A stretch of DNA of 64,000 bases, taken from the NCBI RefSeq assembly GCF_000178975.2, contig NC_015064.1:992001-1056000 (forward strand), in the 5' to 3' direction. Under the pieces are notes generated by a model that saw only the letters and a program-made list of their open reading frames with translations, made no database searches and was not told the DNA's origin. This stretch comes from Granulicella tundricola MP5ACTX9 (GTDB taxonomy: Bacteria; Acidobacteriota; Terriglobia; Terriglobales; Acidobacteriaceae). Positions 24,499 through 33,887 of the stretch are shown in pieces. The position numbers were made by a program, and so were the translations under genes. How positions within the stretch are numbered: the first letter of the stretch is position 1; each line of letters begins with the position of its first letter.

Positions 24499-25676
24499 GC
24501 CCGATCCCGCCAGCTCACCGCCCCACCCCGCACCTTCCGCGCCAGCGCATACCACTGCACACAAAGTAGCAAAACAATCCCCACCGGATGCAGCAAAGCC
24601 CCCCGCCAGTCCTGCCTGAACCGCCCAACCGCAATCCACCGCGGCAACCACGCAGCAACGATAGCTAAAGCAACCACGACGAATTCGGCCCAGAACATCG
24701 CAGGAAGTTGCGCGGTCCAAGCGAGAGGCCGTGGTTGCTGATAGTACTCCATCGCATGCCCTAACACGACACCGGGTAGCAGCGCCATCAAGACAAACGG
24801 CAGCACCTGCCCCAGCACCAAAGCCAGCGATACCGGCCCAATCCGCCTCGGATCACCCAACCCCTCAGTAGCATTCTTAGCCAGCCCCCGCCAAACCTCA
24901 CCCGCCGTCCGATACATCCTGCACTCGGCCAACTCCGTAAGATCCGCCAGATCCGTCCTGAACCCAGCCTCCCGGAACAGCCTCGGCAGCCGCAGCCCAT
25001 CATGCATCGTCAGCCGAATCCCCGCATGTCCCCCACAAGCAAAGTAGTCCTCTCTCCGAGCCATCATGAACTGCCCACACCCCGCCGCAAACGCCGGATC
25101 AGTCCCCGCCCGCATCTTGCCCAGCGGCAAGAAACCGAGCAGCACAAAGTGGATCATCGGCAGCAGCAGCCATTCCAGCGTCGTCTCCGTCACCTGCCTT
25201 GGAAACCCACTCACCAGCCCATTCCCACCCGCCTCCAGAAACCCAGCCATCCGCCCCACGCACCCCGGCTCCACCCGCACATCCGCATCCACAAAACAAA
25301 GCATAGGATTCTTCGCCACCTGCGCTAAAACCCAGCAGGCATGTTGCTTCCCGTTCCACCCCGCAGGCAGCAGAGGAGCCCGTTCCAGCCGCACCCGCGC
25401 ATCCTCCTCCGCCAACCGCCCCACAATCTCCGCAGTCCCATCGGTGGACCCATCATCCATCACCACCACCTCAAACTCACACCCCGTACTAGCCAACACC
25501 GCCCTGACCCCAGCCTCAATCCCCCCCGCCTCATTCCGAGCCGGAATCAACACCGAAACCGGCTGTCGGCCCTCATCTCCACCTGAAGGCGCACGATACA
25601 GCCGCAGATTCCAGCAGAACAACCCAGCCGGAATCGCCGCACAAACCAGCGCAGAAAACGCTACCCAGAACATCAT
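24483..25676 (-). CDS. Family 2 glycosyltransferase, carotenoid glycosylation candidate (CrtQ-like)
   Basis: A 397-residue membrane glycosyltransferase. The start at 25676 overlaps the upstream stop as ATGA; an earlier in-frame start is possible but would lie in the acyltransferase gene. An N-terminal helix is followed by the GT2 core V-S-V-L-I-P-A-R-N-E, V-V-M-D-D-G-S-T-D-G-T, the D-x-D motif C-F-V-D-A-D-V, L-P-A-G-W-N-G-K-Q-H-A-C, and three C-terminal helices. The L-P-x-G-W-x-G-K motif is typical of carotenoid/hopanoid-linked GT2 enzymes such as CrtQ and CruC. It is last of a five-gene leftward operon. The sugar and acceptor are inferred. Confidence 0.85.
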   Translation of the reverse strand: MMFWVAFSALVCAAIPAGLFCWNLRLYRAPSGGDEGRQPVSVLIPARNEAGGIEAGVRAVLASTGCEFEVVVMDDGSTDGTAEIVGRLAEEDARVRLERAPLLPAGWNGKQHACWVLAQVAKNPMLCFVDADVRVEPGCVGRMAGFLEAGGNGLVSGFPRQVTETTLEWLLLPMIHFVLLGFLPLGKMRAGTDPAFAAGCGQFMMARREDYFACGGHAGIRLTMHDGLRLPRLFREAGFRTDLADLTELAECRMYRTAGEVWRGLAKNATEGLGDPRRIGPVSLALVLGQVLPFVLMALLPGVVLGHAMEYYQQPRPLAWTAQLPAMFWAEFVVVALAIVAAWLPRWIAVGRFRQDWRGALLHPVGIVLLLCVQWYALARKVRGGAVSWRDRAYVGS

Positions 25677-26461
25677 CCCTGCTCCTCCTCCGGCATCACC
25701 GTATGCTCTGCCTGATACCTGCGCCCCCGTACCCGAGCCCATACCCTCTGCCCCAACTCATAGAACCCGCCCGTCCCCACCCGACCCTTCCGCAGCACCG
25801 TAAACGCCCTCGCATCCCGCGCGATCGCCAACTCCTGCAACTCATCCATTGCCCTTTGCAACGCCCACTTCAGCCGCCCCTCCACCGCCTCAGCCGAGTC
25901 CCCCTCCACCGTCACCGCCTCTCCAAACAGCAGCAGCGTCTCAGGCAGCCGCTCATCCCAGAACGGATACTCGATCGCCAGCGGAATCACCGTACACCCA
26001 CCCGCCACCTTAGCCGCCAACGCCGCAAGCCCCGGCTTGAACTCCAGCGGCCTCTCTCTCGCATCCGCAAACCGACCCTGTGGCGTCACCCAGATCACCC
26101 CGCCCTCCCGCAGCACTCGCAGCCCGGTCCTTAGAAACTGCGCCGCCCCCCTGGCCGTCTTCATCTCCACCCCAAACACCCCAATCCGCTTGAAGATTCC
26201 ATACCGCTCCAGCGCCGCAGCATCCATCGGCGCATAGTGCTTCCGCCCCGGCATCAACTCTGCCGCCAGCAGCACCTGCACCATCGGGTCCCACCACGAC
26301 CCATGATTCGCATACACAATCAGCGGCCGCCCATCCGTGCCTGCCGCAGCAAACCTCTCCGCCCCCCGCACCCTCACCGCGCGAAAGTGCCGCCTGAAGT
26401 ACCCCCGCACAATCCGCCGGAAGAACCCAAGCACCGGCTTCGAAATATACGGCGTCTCCAT
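25673..26461 (-). CDS. PlsC-family acyltransferase (CrtO/CruD-like candidate)
   Basis: A 262-residue protein. The acyltransferase motif is N-H-G-S-W-W-D-P (H-x4-D), with F-G-V-E-M-K-T-A-R-G and P-Q-G-R-F-A-D downstream. These residues define 1-acyl-glycerol-phosphate acyltransferase-like enzymes. Between a carotenoid glycosyltransferase and a CrtI-type desaturase it most likely acylates the sugar of a carotenoid glycoside, as CrtO does in staphyloxanthin synthesis; a general phospholipid role remains possible. Confidence 0.8.
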   Translation of the reverse strand: METPYISKPVLGFFRRIVRGYFRRHFRAVRVRGAERFAAAGTDGRPLIVYANHGSWWDPMVQVLLAAELMPGRKHYAPMDAAALERYGIFKRIGVFGVEMKTARGAAQFLRTGLRVLREGGVIWVTPQGRFADARERPLEFKPGLAALAAKVAGGCTVIPLAIEYPFWDERLPETLLLFGEAVTVEGDSAEAVEGRLKWALQRAMDELQELAIARDARAFTVLRKGRVGTGGFYELGQRVWARVRGRRYQAEHTVMPEEEQG

Positions 26462-26479
26462 AGTGCTTCCGAGCCTACC

Positions 26480-28000
26480 CTAAGCCACAGCCGCCCGCAG
26501 CACATTTGATTGCGCATCCTGATCCAGCGAATCCGCAGCAATCCAACCCGACATCATCACCATCGGCATCCCCGGCCCCGGATGCGCCGCACCCCCCGCC
26601 AGATACAAGCCCTTCAACTCCTTTGACCGATTCGCCGGCTTGAACGCCCCATTGAAGACCCCGTGACTTGAGATCCCATAGATCGCACCATCCAGCACCC
26701 TGTACCGCTCATGAATATCCTGCGGCGTCAGGTGCGCCTCAAACACAATCCGCTCCTCAATGTCCGTCAGCCCCGCCGTCCGCTTCAGCTTATCCAGAAT
26801 CACCTGCCTGTACCCAGGGAACATCTCGTTCCAATCCTGCCCCGGCCGCAGATAGGGCGTATGCACCAGCACATACAGCGCCTCGCCACCCTCCGGCGCA
26901 CTCGCCGGATCGGTCGCAGCCGTAGCAGCCAGGTAGCACGTAGGATCAGGCGCCGGAATCCCCAACTCATAGATCGCATGAAACTCCTCATGCGGGTCGC
27001 GAGAGAACACAAAATCATGATGCGCCAGGTGCTCATACCGCTTGTTCAATCCCAGGTAAAGCACCACGCCGGAGCAAGCCGGCTCATACTTACGCTTATG
27101 CTCGAACGTCCGCGCCACCGCCCCGCCAATCAACTCCCGATGCGTCCTCACCGCGTCCTCATTCGACACCACCGCATCGAACTTGTGCGCCTCCCCAGCA
27201 TCTGTAACCAAACCTGTTACCTTTCCGCCGGCACTCGTAATCCTGGCCACACTCGTCTCCGTGTGGAAGTCAACGCCAAGCTCCCGCCCCAGCTTCACAA
27301 GCCCCTCCGGCACCGCCCGAGTTCCACCCACCGGATACCAGATCCCTTCCTCCATCTGCATATGCCCAATCGCGCAAAGAATGGCCGGAGAAGCATCCGG
27401 GCTTGACCCCACGTACTGCACAAAGTGATCCAGCATCTGCGCCGTGTTCGGATCAGGAATACTCTCGCGAATCACCTCGGCCACAGTCTTCCCCAGCCGC
27501 ATCCGCATCACGTCCTTCAGCACCTTCAGGTCGAACGCGCCCTTCACATCCATCGTGTCCCGCATGGACCCAATCGATCGCCAGAAGAAGAACCGGTCGG
27601 AGATCGAATGAAGCTGCTCGCTCTGCTTCAGAAACTTCAGATAGCCCGCACCCATCTTCGGCCAGATCGCCTCTAGCTGCGCGGCCATTGCACCCGTGTC
27701 ATCCATCAGATCGATCGTGCTGCCATCCTCAAAAAAGCACCGCCACTGCGGGTCCAGCCGCACCATCGGCACATAGTCCTCCATGCGTTTGCCCGCCTCG
27801 GCGAACACCTTCCGCAGCACTGAAGGTTGAATCAGAATCGTAGGCCCCATGTCGAACCGGAACCCCTCCTCTGCAAGTTGAGCCGCCTTCCCGCCCAGCC
27901 ACGGATTCTTCTCAAACACCGTCACCTTGTGCCCACGCGCAGCCAGCGTACAAGCCGCAGCCAGCCCAGCCAATCCACTTCCAATCACACCAACCTTCAT
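26480..28000 (-). CDS. Phytoene desaturase-family (CrtI/CrtN/CrtP) FAD oxidoreductase 1
   Basis: A 506-residue protein. The start at 28000 has an AGGGAG Shine-Dalgarno at good spacing; an ATG at 28018 overlapping the upstream stop (TGATG) is the alternative. The FAD motif V-G-V-I-G-S-G-L-A-G-L-A-A-A is at the N-terminus, then F-E-K-N-P-W-L-G-G-K-A-A, F-D-M-G-P-T, and the C-terminal Y-L-A-G-G-A-A-H-P-G-P-G-M-P-M-V-M-M-S-G. That end is the carotenoid desaturase signature. A role on a C30 backbone is inferred from the operon. The two desaturase-like genes could act as desaturase (CrtN) and terminal oxidase (CrtP); which is which cannot be told here. Confidence 0.9.
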   Translation of the reverse strand: MKVGVIGSGLAGLAAACTLAARGHKVTVFEKNPWLGGKAAQLAEEGFRFDMGPTILIQPSVLRKVFAEAGKRMEDYVPMVRLDPQWRCFFEDGSTIDLMDDTGAMAAQLEAIWPKMGAGYLKFLKQSEQLHSISDRFFFWRSIGSMRDTMDVKGAFDLKVLKDVMRMRLGKTVAEVIRESIPDPNTAQMLDHFVQYVGSSPDASPAILCAIGHMQMEEGIWYPVGGTRAVPEGLVKLGRELGVDFHTETSVARITSAGGKVTGLVTDAGEAHKFDAVVSNEDAVRTHRELIGGAVARTFEHKRKYEPACSGVVLYLGLNKRYEHLAHHDFVFSRDPHEEFHAIYELGIPAPDPTCYLAATAATDPASAPEGGEALYVLVHTPYLRPGQDWNEMFPGYRQVILDKLKRTAGLTDIEERIVFEAHLTPQDIHERYRVLDGAIYGISSHGVFNGAFKPANRSKELKGLYLAGGAAHPGPGMPMVMMSGWIAADSLDQDAQSNVLRAAVA

Positions 28001-28017
28001 GCCAATCTCCCTGTCCA

Positions 28018-29481
28018 TCACTTCAATCTCATCGCAGCCTGAATCATCCGCCGTAGCCCCTTGATCTTCGCTCGCAGGCCATCCCCATGCTCCATCTCAA
28101 TCACGCCACCAAACAAATTCTCATGTGTATCAGTCGTAGGCACATACTGCCTGAGCCCTTTGCCGCGACGCACCAGCACCGTCTTCACCGCCGTCATCTC
28201 CAGCAATCCTTCAGCCCCACGCGTCACCCCAAACCCACTCCCGCGCCGTCCGCCAAACGGCACCCGCGGATCGGCCGTAGGCACAATCAAATCATTGATC
28301 AGTAAAGTCCCGACCTTCATCCGAGCACCCACCCGCGTGGCTTCAACCTCATCCCCAAACACCGCAGCCGTGAGCCCGAACGGACAAGCCCTATCCGCCT
28401 CCAGCATCGCCCCGACATCTCCAAACTCCATGACCGTCAGCACCGGAGCAAACACATCCGTCTGCGCCAACTGCATCTCAGGCCGCGCCCGAGTCACCAG
28501 CAATGGCTTCATAAACACATCACGCACATCCCCATGCACCACAGCACCCGCGCTCTTTGCTTCCTCAACCAACCCTCGCAGTTGCTCCCGTACAGAATCC
28601 CGAACGACCACGCCGTCCATCGCAGCAAACGCATCCGTCAGCCGCGCCACCAACCTCTCATGCCCCCCGCCAACCAGCATCAACCGCCGAGGAGCCATAC
28701 ACGTAGCAGACCCATTCAGCCGCATCCCAAACAGCAACGCAGCCACCACCCGCTCCACATTCGCGGAAGGCAACACAATCACAGCATCACACCCGGAGAG
28801 CTCCGCCACCACCGGCGTAGCCGTCTCCGCCGCCGCCCTCATCACTGCCCGCCCACTCGCCCCAGACCCGGTAAAGAAGACCTTATCTACTCCGCCGCGC
28901 ATGGCGCTGACACCCGCCTCAACACTCTCATCCGTCACAGTCAGCAAGCCATCCGGCAGCCCGGCTCGCTCCATCACATCCGCAAAGATTTCCGCTACAT
29001 CCCGCCCGCCGGCACCGGGCTTCCATACCACCGCATTGCCCGCAGCCAGCGCCTGCAGCACCTGAACCCCCGGCAGAAACAGGGGATAGTTCTCAGGCCC
29101 AATCACCAGCACTCTCCCCAGCGCCACACGCTCCACGCTGCTCTCAACGCCCGCAAGCCAGAAGGGAAGTCCTCGCCGTCCCAGCCGCCTCGTCTTCAGA
29201 ATTTCGCCTGCCTCGCGCTCCAGAAATCTGCAGGCGGCCAGCAGCGGCAGCACCTCCGCAACCATCGAGTCCGCACGCGTCCTTGCAAGTTCCGTCGAAA
29301 TCGCACTCACCAGCGCGTCGGTCTTCCGTGCCAGTCCCAGTCGTCCCGCCCGCAAAACGCTCAGGCGCTCCCGCAACGGGCGTGCAGACCAGAGAGCCTG
29401 CACCAACCATGCCTCATCACTGGCTTTATCAGAAACGTGAACTTGGGAGCGTTCCATCGTAGCCATCATGCTAACTGGCAT
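28018..29481 (-). CDS. Aldehyde dehydrogenase, candidate carotenoid-aldehyde dehydrogenase (CrtNc/AldH-like)
   Basis: A 487-residue protein. The ATG at 29481 follows the upstream stop by one base; a longer TTG start would overlap that gene. ALDH features are G-P-E-N-Y-P-L-F, W-K-P-G-A, F-T-G-S-G-A-S-G, the general base in V-A-E-L-S-G-C-D, the catalytic cysteine in N-G-S-A-T-C-M-A-P-R-R, and D-P-R-V-P-F-G-G. An insertion between two desaturase-like genes matches the desaturase-AldH-oxidase order of C30 carotenoid acid pathways, where it oxidises a terminal aldehyde to the acid. Confidence 0.88.
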   Translation of the reverse strand: MPVSMMATMERSQVHVSDKASDEAWLVQALWSARPLRERLSVLRAGRLGLARKTDALVSAISTELARTRADSMVAEVLPLLAACRFLEREAGEILKTRRLGRRGLPFWLAGVESSVERVALGRVLVIGPENYPLFLPGVQVLQALAAGNAVVWKPGAGGRDVAEIFADVMERAGLPDGLLTVTDESVEAGVSAMRGGVDKVFFTGSGASGRAVMRAAAETATPVVAELSGCDAVIVLPSANVERVVAALLFGMRLNGSATCMAPRRLMLVGGGHERLVARLTDAFAAMDGVVVRDSVREQLRGLVEEAKSAGAVVHGDVRDVFMKPLLVTRARPEMQLAQTDVFAPVLTVMEFGDVGAMLEADRACPFGLTAAVFGDEVEATRVGARMKVGTLLINDLIVPTADPRVPFGGRRGSGFGVTRGAEGLLEMTAVKTVLVRRGKGLRQYVPTTDTHENLFGGVIEMEHGDGLRAKIKGLRRMIQAAMRLK

Positions 29482-29482
29482 T

Positions 29483-31039
29483 TCAAGAAGCAGCCCCAAC
29501 CAATTCGCCCGTCACCGTCTCTTCGGCTGAACCCGCCTGCCACTGCGGCTCCATCTTCAAGTCCTCCAGCAGCAGCCGTGAAGTGATCCGCGCAGACTCA
29601 AAGATCACCGGCAACCCACTCCCCGGATGCGTCCCACCCCCCACCAGGTACATCTGTTCCACATCCTCAAACCGGTTGTGCGGCCTCAGATGCAGCATCT
29701 GGTCAAGAGAGTGCGCCATGGAAAACGTCGCTCCCTTGTAAAGATCGAACTCCTCAGACCAGCCCGCAGGCGTCACAATCTTCTCTGTCCTGATCCTGGA
29801 CTCAAGCCCCTTGATCCCAATCCGTTCCATCTGCCGCAGCGCAATCTCGCGGTATCTCGGCTGTTCCTTCGCCCAGTCAACGGAGCCCGTATCATGTGTA
29901 ACAGGAAGAAGCACATATAGCGTGCTCTGCCCTTCAGGAGCAAGCGTCTTGTCCGTCACGCAGGCATTCTGCACGTAGAACGAAGGATTCTCGCTCAGCG
30001 CATGGCGCTCCTCAATGTCCTTCAGGTTCTCCCGATAGTTCTCAGCCAGATAGATCGTATGGTGGGACACATCGTCAAACTGCCCATCGATCCCCAGGTA
30101 CATCATGAAGGTCGAACACGAAAACTTCTTCTTCGCCAGCCGTTCATTCGTCCACTTATTCCGTTTCGCATTCGGCACCAGCCGCCGCATCGCCCCGGCA
30201 AAGTCCGCGTTCACCACCACGGCATCAGCTTTCAACATATGGTTGGCCGTCTTCACTCCCGTGGCCTTGCCGCCTTCAATCAACACCTCTTCCACCGGCT
30301 CATCCAGCAGGATCTCCACGCCAAGCTCACGCGCAATCCGCGCCATCGCCTGCGTGATCGCGCCGCATCCACCTGTCGGATGAAATACCCCATGCTCGTA
30401 CTCAAGAAAGCTCAAAATTGAAAACAGACTCGGGCAGCGGAAAGGACTCATCCCCAGGTACTTCGATTGAAAGCTGAACCCCAGCCGGATCCGCTCATCC
30501 TTGAAGTGGACCTGTAGGTCGCTGTCCAGCGAACGCCACGGAGCCAGCAGAGGCAGCAGCTTCAGCATCTCCGGCTTCGCCAGATCCCGCCAGCTCTCGA
30601 ACGGGCTCTGCAGGAACGGCAGAAACTTCTCCAGCTTGTTCCGGTTATGCGTAATGAACTGGTGGAAGCGCTTGGCGTCCTCAGGTGAGATCGCCTCGAT
30701 GGCCTTCTCCATCCGCTCAACATTTGGCGTCGCCAGCAACTCACCGCCCGCGCCAAACACCAGCCGGTACTGCGGGTCCAGCCGAGTCATCGCAACCTCG
30801 CGATCCAGGTCGTACCCCGCCGCCGCAAAGATCTCCTTCAGCACGCGCGGATAGAGAAAGAACGTAGGCCCCACATCGAACTTGAAGCCGTCCTGGTGAA
30901 TCGTGGACGTCCGCCCGCCCACATCCGCGCGCTTCTCCACCACCGTAACCTTCACCCCGGACTTGGCCAGGAGCAGCGCGGCAGCCAGCCCGCCCGGTCC
31001 TGCCCCGACGATCACAACTTGCCGAGAATCCTTCTTCAT
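29483..31039 (-). CDS. Phytoene desaturase-family (CrtI/CrtN/CrtP) FAD oxidoreductase 2
   Basis: A 518-residue protein starting at the ATG at 31039 (M-K-K-D-S-R-Q-V-V-I-V-G-A-G-P-G-G-L-A-A-A). An upstream TTG would add 17 unconserved residues. E-K-R-A-D-V-G-G-R-T-S-T and F-D-V-G-P-T-F-F follow, and the end is Y-L-V-G-G-G-T-H-P-G-S-G-L-P-V-I-F-E-S-A. Together with the gene at 26480 it forms the pair of carotenoid desaturase/oxidase genes around the aldehyde dehydrogenase. It is first in the operon; no phytoene or diapophytoene synthase is adjacent. Confidence 0.9.
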   Translation of the reverse strand: MKKDSRQVVIVGAGPGGLAAALLLAKSGVKVTVVEKRADVGGRTSTIHQDGFKFDVGPTFFLYPRVLKEIFAAAGYDLDREVAMTRLDPQYRLVFGAGGELLATPNVERMEKAIEAISPEDAKRFHQFITHNRNKLEKFLPFLQSPFESWRDLAKPEMLKLLPLLAPWRSLDSDLQVHFKDERIRLGFSFQSKYLGMSPFRCPSLFSILSFLEYEHGVFHPTGGCGAITQAMARIARELGVEILLDEPVEEVLIEGGKATGVKTANHMLKADAVVVNADFAGAMRRLVPNAKRNKWTNERLAKKKFSCSTFMMYLGIDGQFDDVSHHTIYLAENYRENLKDIEERHALSENPSFYVQNACVTDKTLAPEGQSTLYVLLPVTHDTGSVDWAKEQPRYREIALRQMERIGIKGLESRIRTEKIVTPAGWSEEFDLYKGATFSMAHSLDQMLHLRPHNRFEDVEQMYLVGGGTHPGSGLPVIFESARITSRLLLEDLKMEPQWQAGSAEETVTGELVGAAS

Positions 31040-31259
31040 CAGCGCTTTTGCCCCAGCCAATCGCAGCTTTCTGCCGCAATGGTGTTCCAATTATAGAGAG
31101 CGTTCAGCAGGGCCCAAATGCACTTATTCCGTGTGGTGAACGATAGCATCCACATCTTTCGGAGGACTCAATCGCAGCCAAAAACCTATGCCTGCAAGTC
31201 CCAAAAAAGAAAGGCGAGAAGCATAAATGCCCTCGCCTTGCTCTGATGCCGAATTTCGC

Positions 31260-33719
31260 TTAGACAGTCGCGGACGCCTCAAAGCCCTCGCGCATACCAA
31301 TCTCAACCGCTGGAAACTCGGCTTCACGAATCTTCCGAAACGTTACCAGCGCCTGCGCCACCACTTGGTCCATGTTGTAGTACTTGTAAGTCGCCAGCCG
31401 CCCCACAAAGTGGACATTCTTTTCCGCGTCCGCCAGCTCTTTGTACCTCGCATAGAGCGCCGCATTCTCAGGCCGCGGAATCGGATAGTAAGGATCACCC
31501 TCAGCCTGCGGATACTCGAACACCACGCTCGTCTTGGCAGCCGTCTGCCCGGTCAGATACTTGAACTCCGTCACCCGCGTATAAGCATGCTCGTTCGGAT
31601 AGTTCACCACCCCCACAGGCTGACGCACCTCTTCGTCGAAGGTCTCATGCCTGAACTCCAGCGACCGGTAAGGCAGCGGCCCAAACCGATAGTCGAAGAA
31701 CTCATCCACCGGCCCTGTAAAGATCGTCTTGATCCCCGGATGCTCCTTCACCACATCCGCATAGTTCGTTGAAGTCCGCACCGTGATCCTCGGCGAGTCC
31801 AGCATCTTCTCAAACATCTTCGTGTACCCCAGCGACGGCATCGCCTGGAATGTATCCGTAAAGTACCGGTCATCCCGGTCGAACCGCACCGGAATTCGCC
31901 CCGCCACAGAAGCATCCAGCTCAGACGGGTCGAGCCCCCACTGCTTCCGCGTGTAATTCCTGAAGAACTTCTCATACAGCTCCCGCCCAATCCGGCTCAC
32001 ACAAATATCCTCGGAAGTCCGAATACTCGTTGCCGTCTCCGTCCGCTCCGCCAGAAACCTCTGCATCCCCGCCGCATCCAGCTCCAACCCATACATCCGG
32101 TTGATCGTATCCAGGTTGATCGGAATCGGCAGCAGCTTCCCATCCACCTCCGCCAGCACCCGATGCTCATACTCCCGCCACTGCGTAAACTTCGAGAGAT
32201 ACTTCACCACCTCCGTGCTATTCGTATGGAAGATATGCGGCCCATACTTATGCACCAGTATCCCCGCCTCATCGAGATAATCAAAAGTATTCCCCCCCAC
32301 ATGATCCCGCTTGTCGACGATCAGCACCCGTTTCCCCAGCCCATTCGCCAGCCGCTCCGCCAGCACCCCCCCCGCAAACCCCGCCCCCACCACTAGATAG
32401 TCGTACTGCTCCCCCCGCCCGGCCTTCATCCTCACCGACACCGGTGCCAGCCGAAACGAAGCCACCCCCACCCCCTTCACCTCCGCCGACCGCACCCTCA
32501 CAAGCTCAATCTGCTTCCACATCGAAGCCCACGTCTTGTCCCAAGATCCCCCCGCCAACTTCGCCGTGACAGCCTCGAGCCACTCCGCCGTCTGCGGCTC
32601 CAGCGCCTTATCGATCGCCGCCGCAAACTCCTCCGCAGTCCCCGCGATCGCCACCAGCCCTTCGCGCCCATACCCCGTCACCACGTCATGGATCGGCATA
32701 GAAACCACTGGCTTCCCCGCAGCCAAGTACTCCGGCGTCTTCGTCGGTGAAATAAATCGCGTCGACTCATTCAAAGCAAACGGAAGCATCGCCACATCCC
32801 ACCCAGCCAGATACCCCGGAAGCTCCCCATAGCTCTTCCCCCCGAGATAATGAATATTCTCCCCCCGCGGCAGCGTCCCCGGATCAATCTTCACCACCGG
32901 CCCCAGCAGCACAAACTGCACCTCCGGCCTCAGCCTCGCCACCTCACCCATCAGCCCAATATCGAACCGCTCATCCAGCACTCCAAAAAATCCCGCCCGT
33001 GGCCGCCCAATCCCACCCTGATCCCCCGGCTCCTCGGCCCCCGAGCCCGAAGCAAAGTGCCCCACATCAATCGAACTCGGAAACGCATGAACATTTCCAT
33101 GCTGCTTTCGTTTCGCCTCATACAGACTCATCCCGCCCGTAAACACCACATCCGCCACCCCAAACAACTCCTGCTCCCGAGCAGCTAACTCCGGCGGCGC
33201 CCCCAGAAATCCACTCAGCTCATCCATGCAGTCATACACCGTAGCCTCAGCCCGCAGATCGTCCGTAAACGAAAGCATCATGGGCGTGTAGTACCACCGC
33301 ACAAACCGCGCCACATGCTGCGCCCGCATAAACTCCTTCAGCAGCCCCCGCAGCATCGCGTTAGCATCGCCCGCCCTCGGCAGATGCGGCCGCAAAACCC
33401 ACAACTGCGGCCCTTCCTGCATCACTTCGAGCGTCGGCGTCCCATCCCCGTTATCATCCGCATCCCAATAAGGCTCTTCCCAAAAAAACACCCGCCGCTC
33501 CCGAGCACACCGCGTCAGCAGATGCTGCGGCCGCTGTGTCACAAAGTGCCACCGCAGGTGGCTGAAGCAGATCAGATCCAACCCGCCATCATGGGAAGAA
33601 GAAAGGGAAGAGGTAAAAGTGTCCGCAGAAAGATTCGTCGTTTGCAAGTAAAGCCCCTCACGCGTGGCAGTGGAATTGCGGTCGCTGTCGTGCGCTTCCG
33701 GTATCTCTCTGATGTACAT
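31260..33719 (-). CDS. Glycosyltransferase fused to UDP-galactopyranose mutase
   Basis: An ~819-residue fusion. The start at 33719 is chosen over a GTG at 33758. Residues ~1-430 are a GT4-like glycosyltransferase: D-L-I-C-F-S-H-L-R-W, R-P-Q-H-L-L-T-R, Y-D-C-M-D-E-L, F-G-V-L-D-E-R, and F-I-S-P-T-K-T-P-E-Y-L-A-A-G-K-P-V-V. Residues ~445-819 are UDP-galactopyranose mutase: V-V-G-A-G-F-A-G-G-V-L-A-E-R-L-A, D-H-V-G-G-N, G-P-H-I-F-H-T, Y-T-R-K-Q-W-G, and Y-P-I-P-R-P-E-N. The mutase makes UDP-galactofuranose, so the fused transferase may use it directly for a surface glycan. The substrate link is inferred from fusion. Confidence 0.92.
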   Translation of the reverse strand: MYIREIPEAHDSDRNSTATREGLYLQTTNLSADTFTSSLSSSHDGGLDLICFSHLRWHFVTQRPQHLLTRCARERRVFFWEEPYWDADDNGDGTPTLEVMQEGPQLWVLRPHLPRAGDANAMLRGLLKEFMRAQHVARFVRWYYTPMMLSFTDDLRAEATVYDCMDELSGFLGAPPELAAREQELFGVADVVFTGGMSLYEAKRKQHGNVHAFPSSIDVGHFASGSGAEEPGDQGGIGRPRAGFFGVLDERFDIGLMGEVARLRPEVQFVLLGPVVKIDPGTLPRGENIHYLGGKSYGELPGYLAGWDVAMLPFALNESTRFISPTKTPEYLAAGKPVVSMPIHDVVTGYGREGLVAIAGTAEEFAAAIDKALEPQTAEWLEAVTAKLAGGSWDKTWASMWKQIELVRVRSAEVKGVGVASFRLAPVSVRMKAGRGEQYDYLVVGAGFAGGVLAERLANGLGKRVLIVDKRDHVGGNTFDYLDEAGILVHKYGPHIFHTNSTEVVKYLSKFTQWREYEHRVLAEVDGKLLPIPINLDTINRMYGLELDAAGMQRFLAERTETATSIRTSEDICVSRIGRELYEKFFRNYTRKQWGLDPSELDASVAGRIPVRFDRDDRYFTDTFQAMPSLGYTKMFEKMLDSPRITVRTSTNYADVVKEHPGIKTIFTGPVDEFFDYRFGPLPYRSLEFRHETFDEEVRQPVGVVNYPNEHAYTRVTEFKYLTGQTAAKTSVVFEYPQAEGDPYYPIPRPENAALYARYKELADAEKNVHFVGRLATYKYYNMDQVVAQALVTFRKIREAEFPAVEIGMREGFEASATV

Positions 33720-33887
33720 ACCCCGTCGCGCGTTGGGTCCCCCTCGCCCCATCCACACTCCCTTTCGCGACTAACCCCACACCCTTCCCGCCGCATCAGA
33801 GAACCCGTCATCAATCTTTCGTCCGCTCACAACCTCTCGCGCCCGATACCATACCAATAACGCCTTTCCACCGGAGCAACCCTCACC

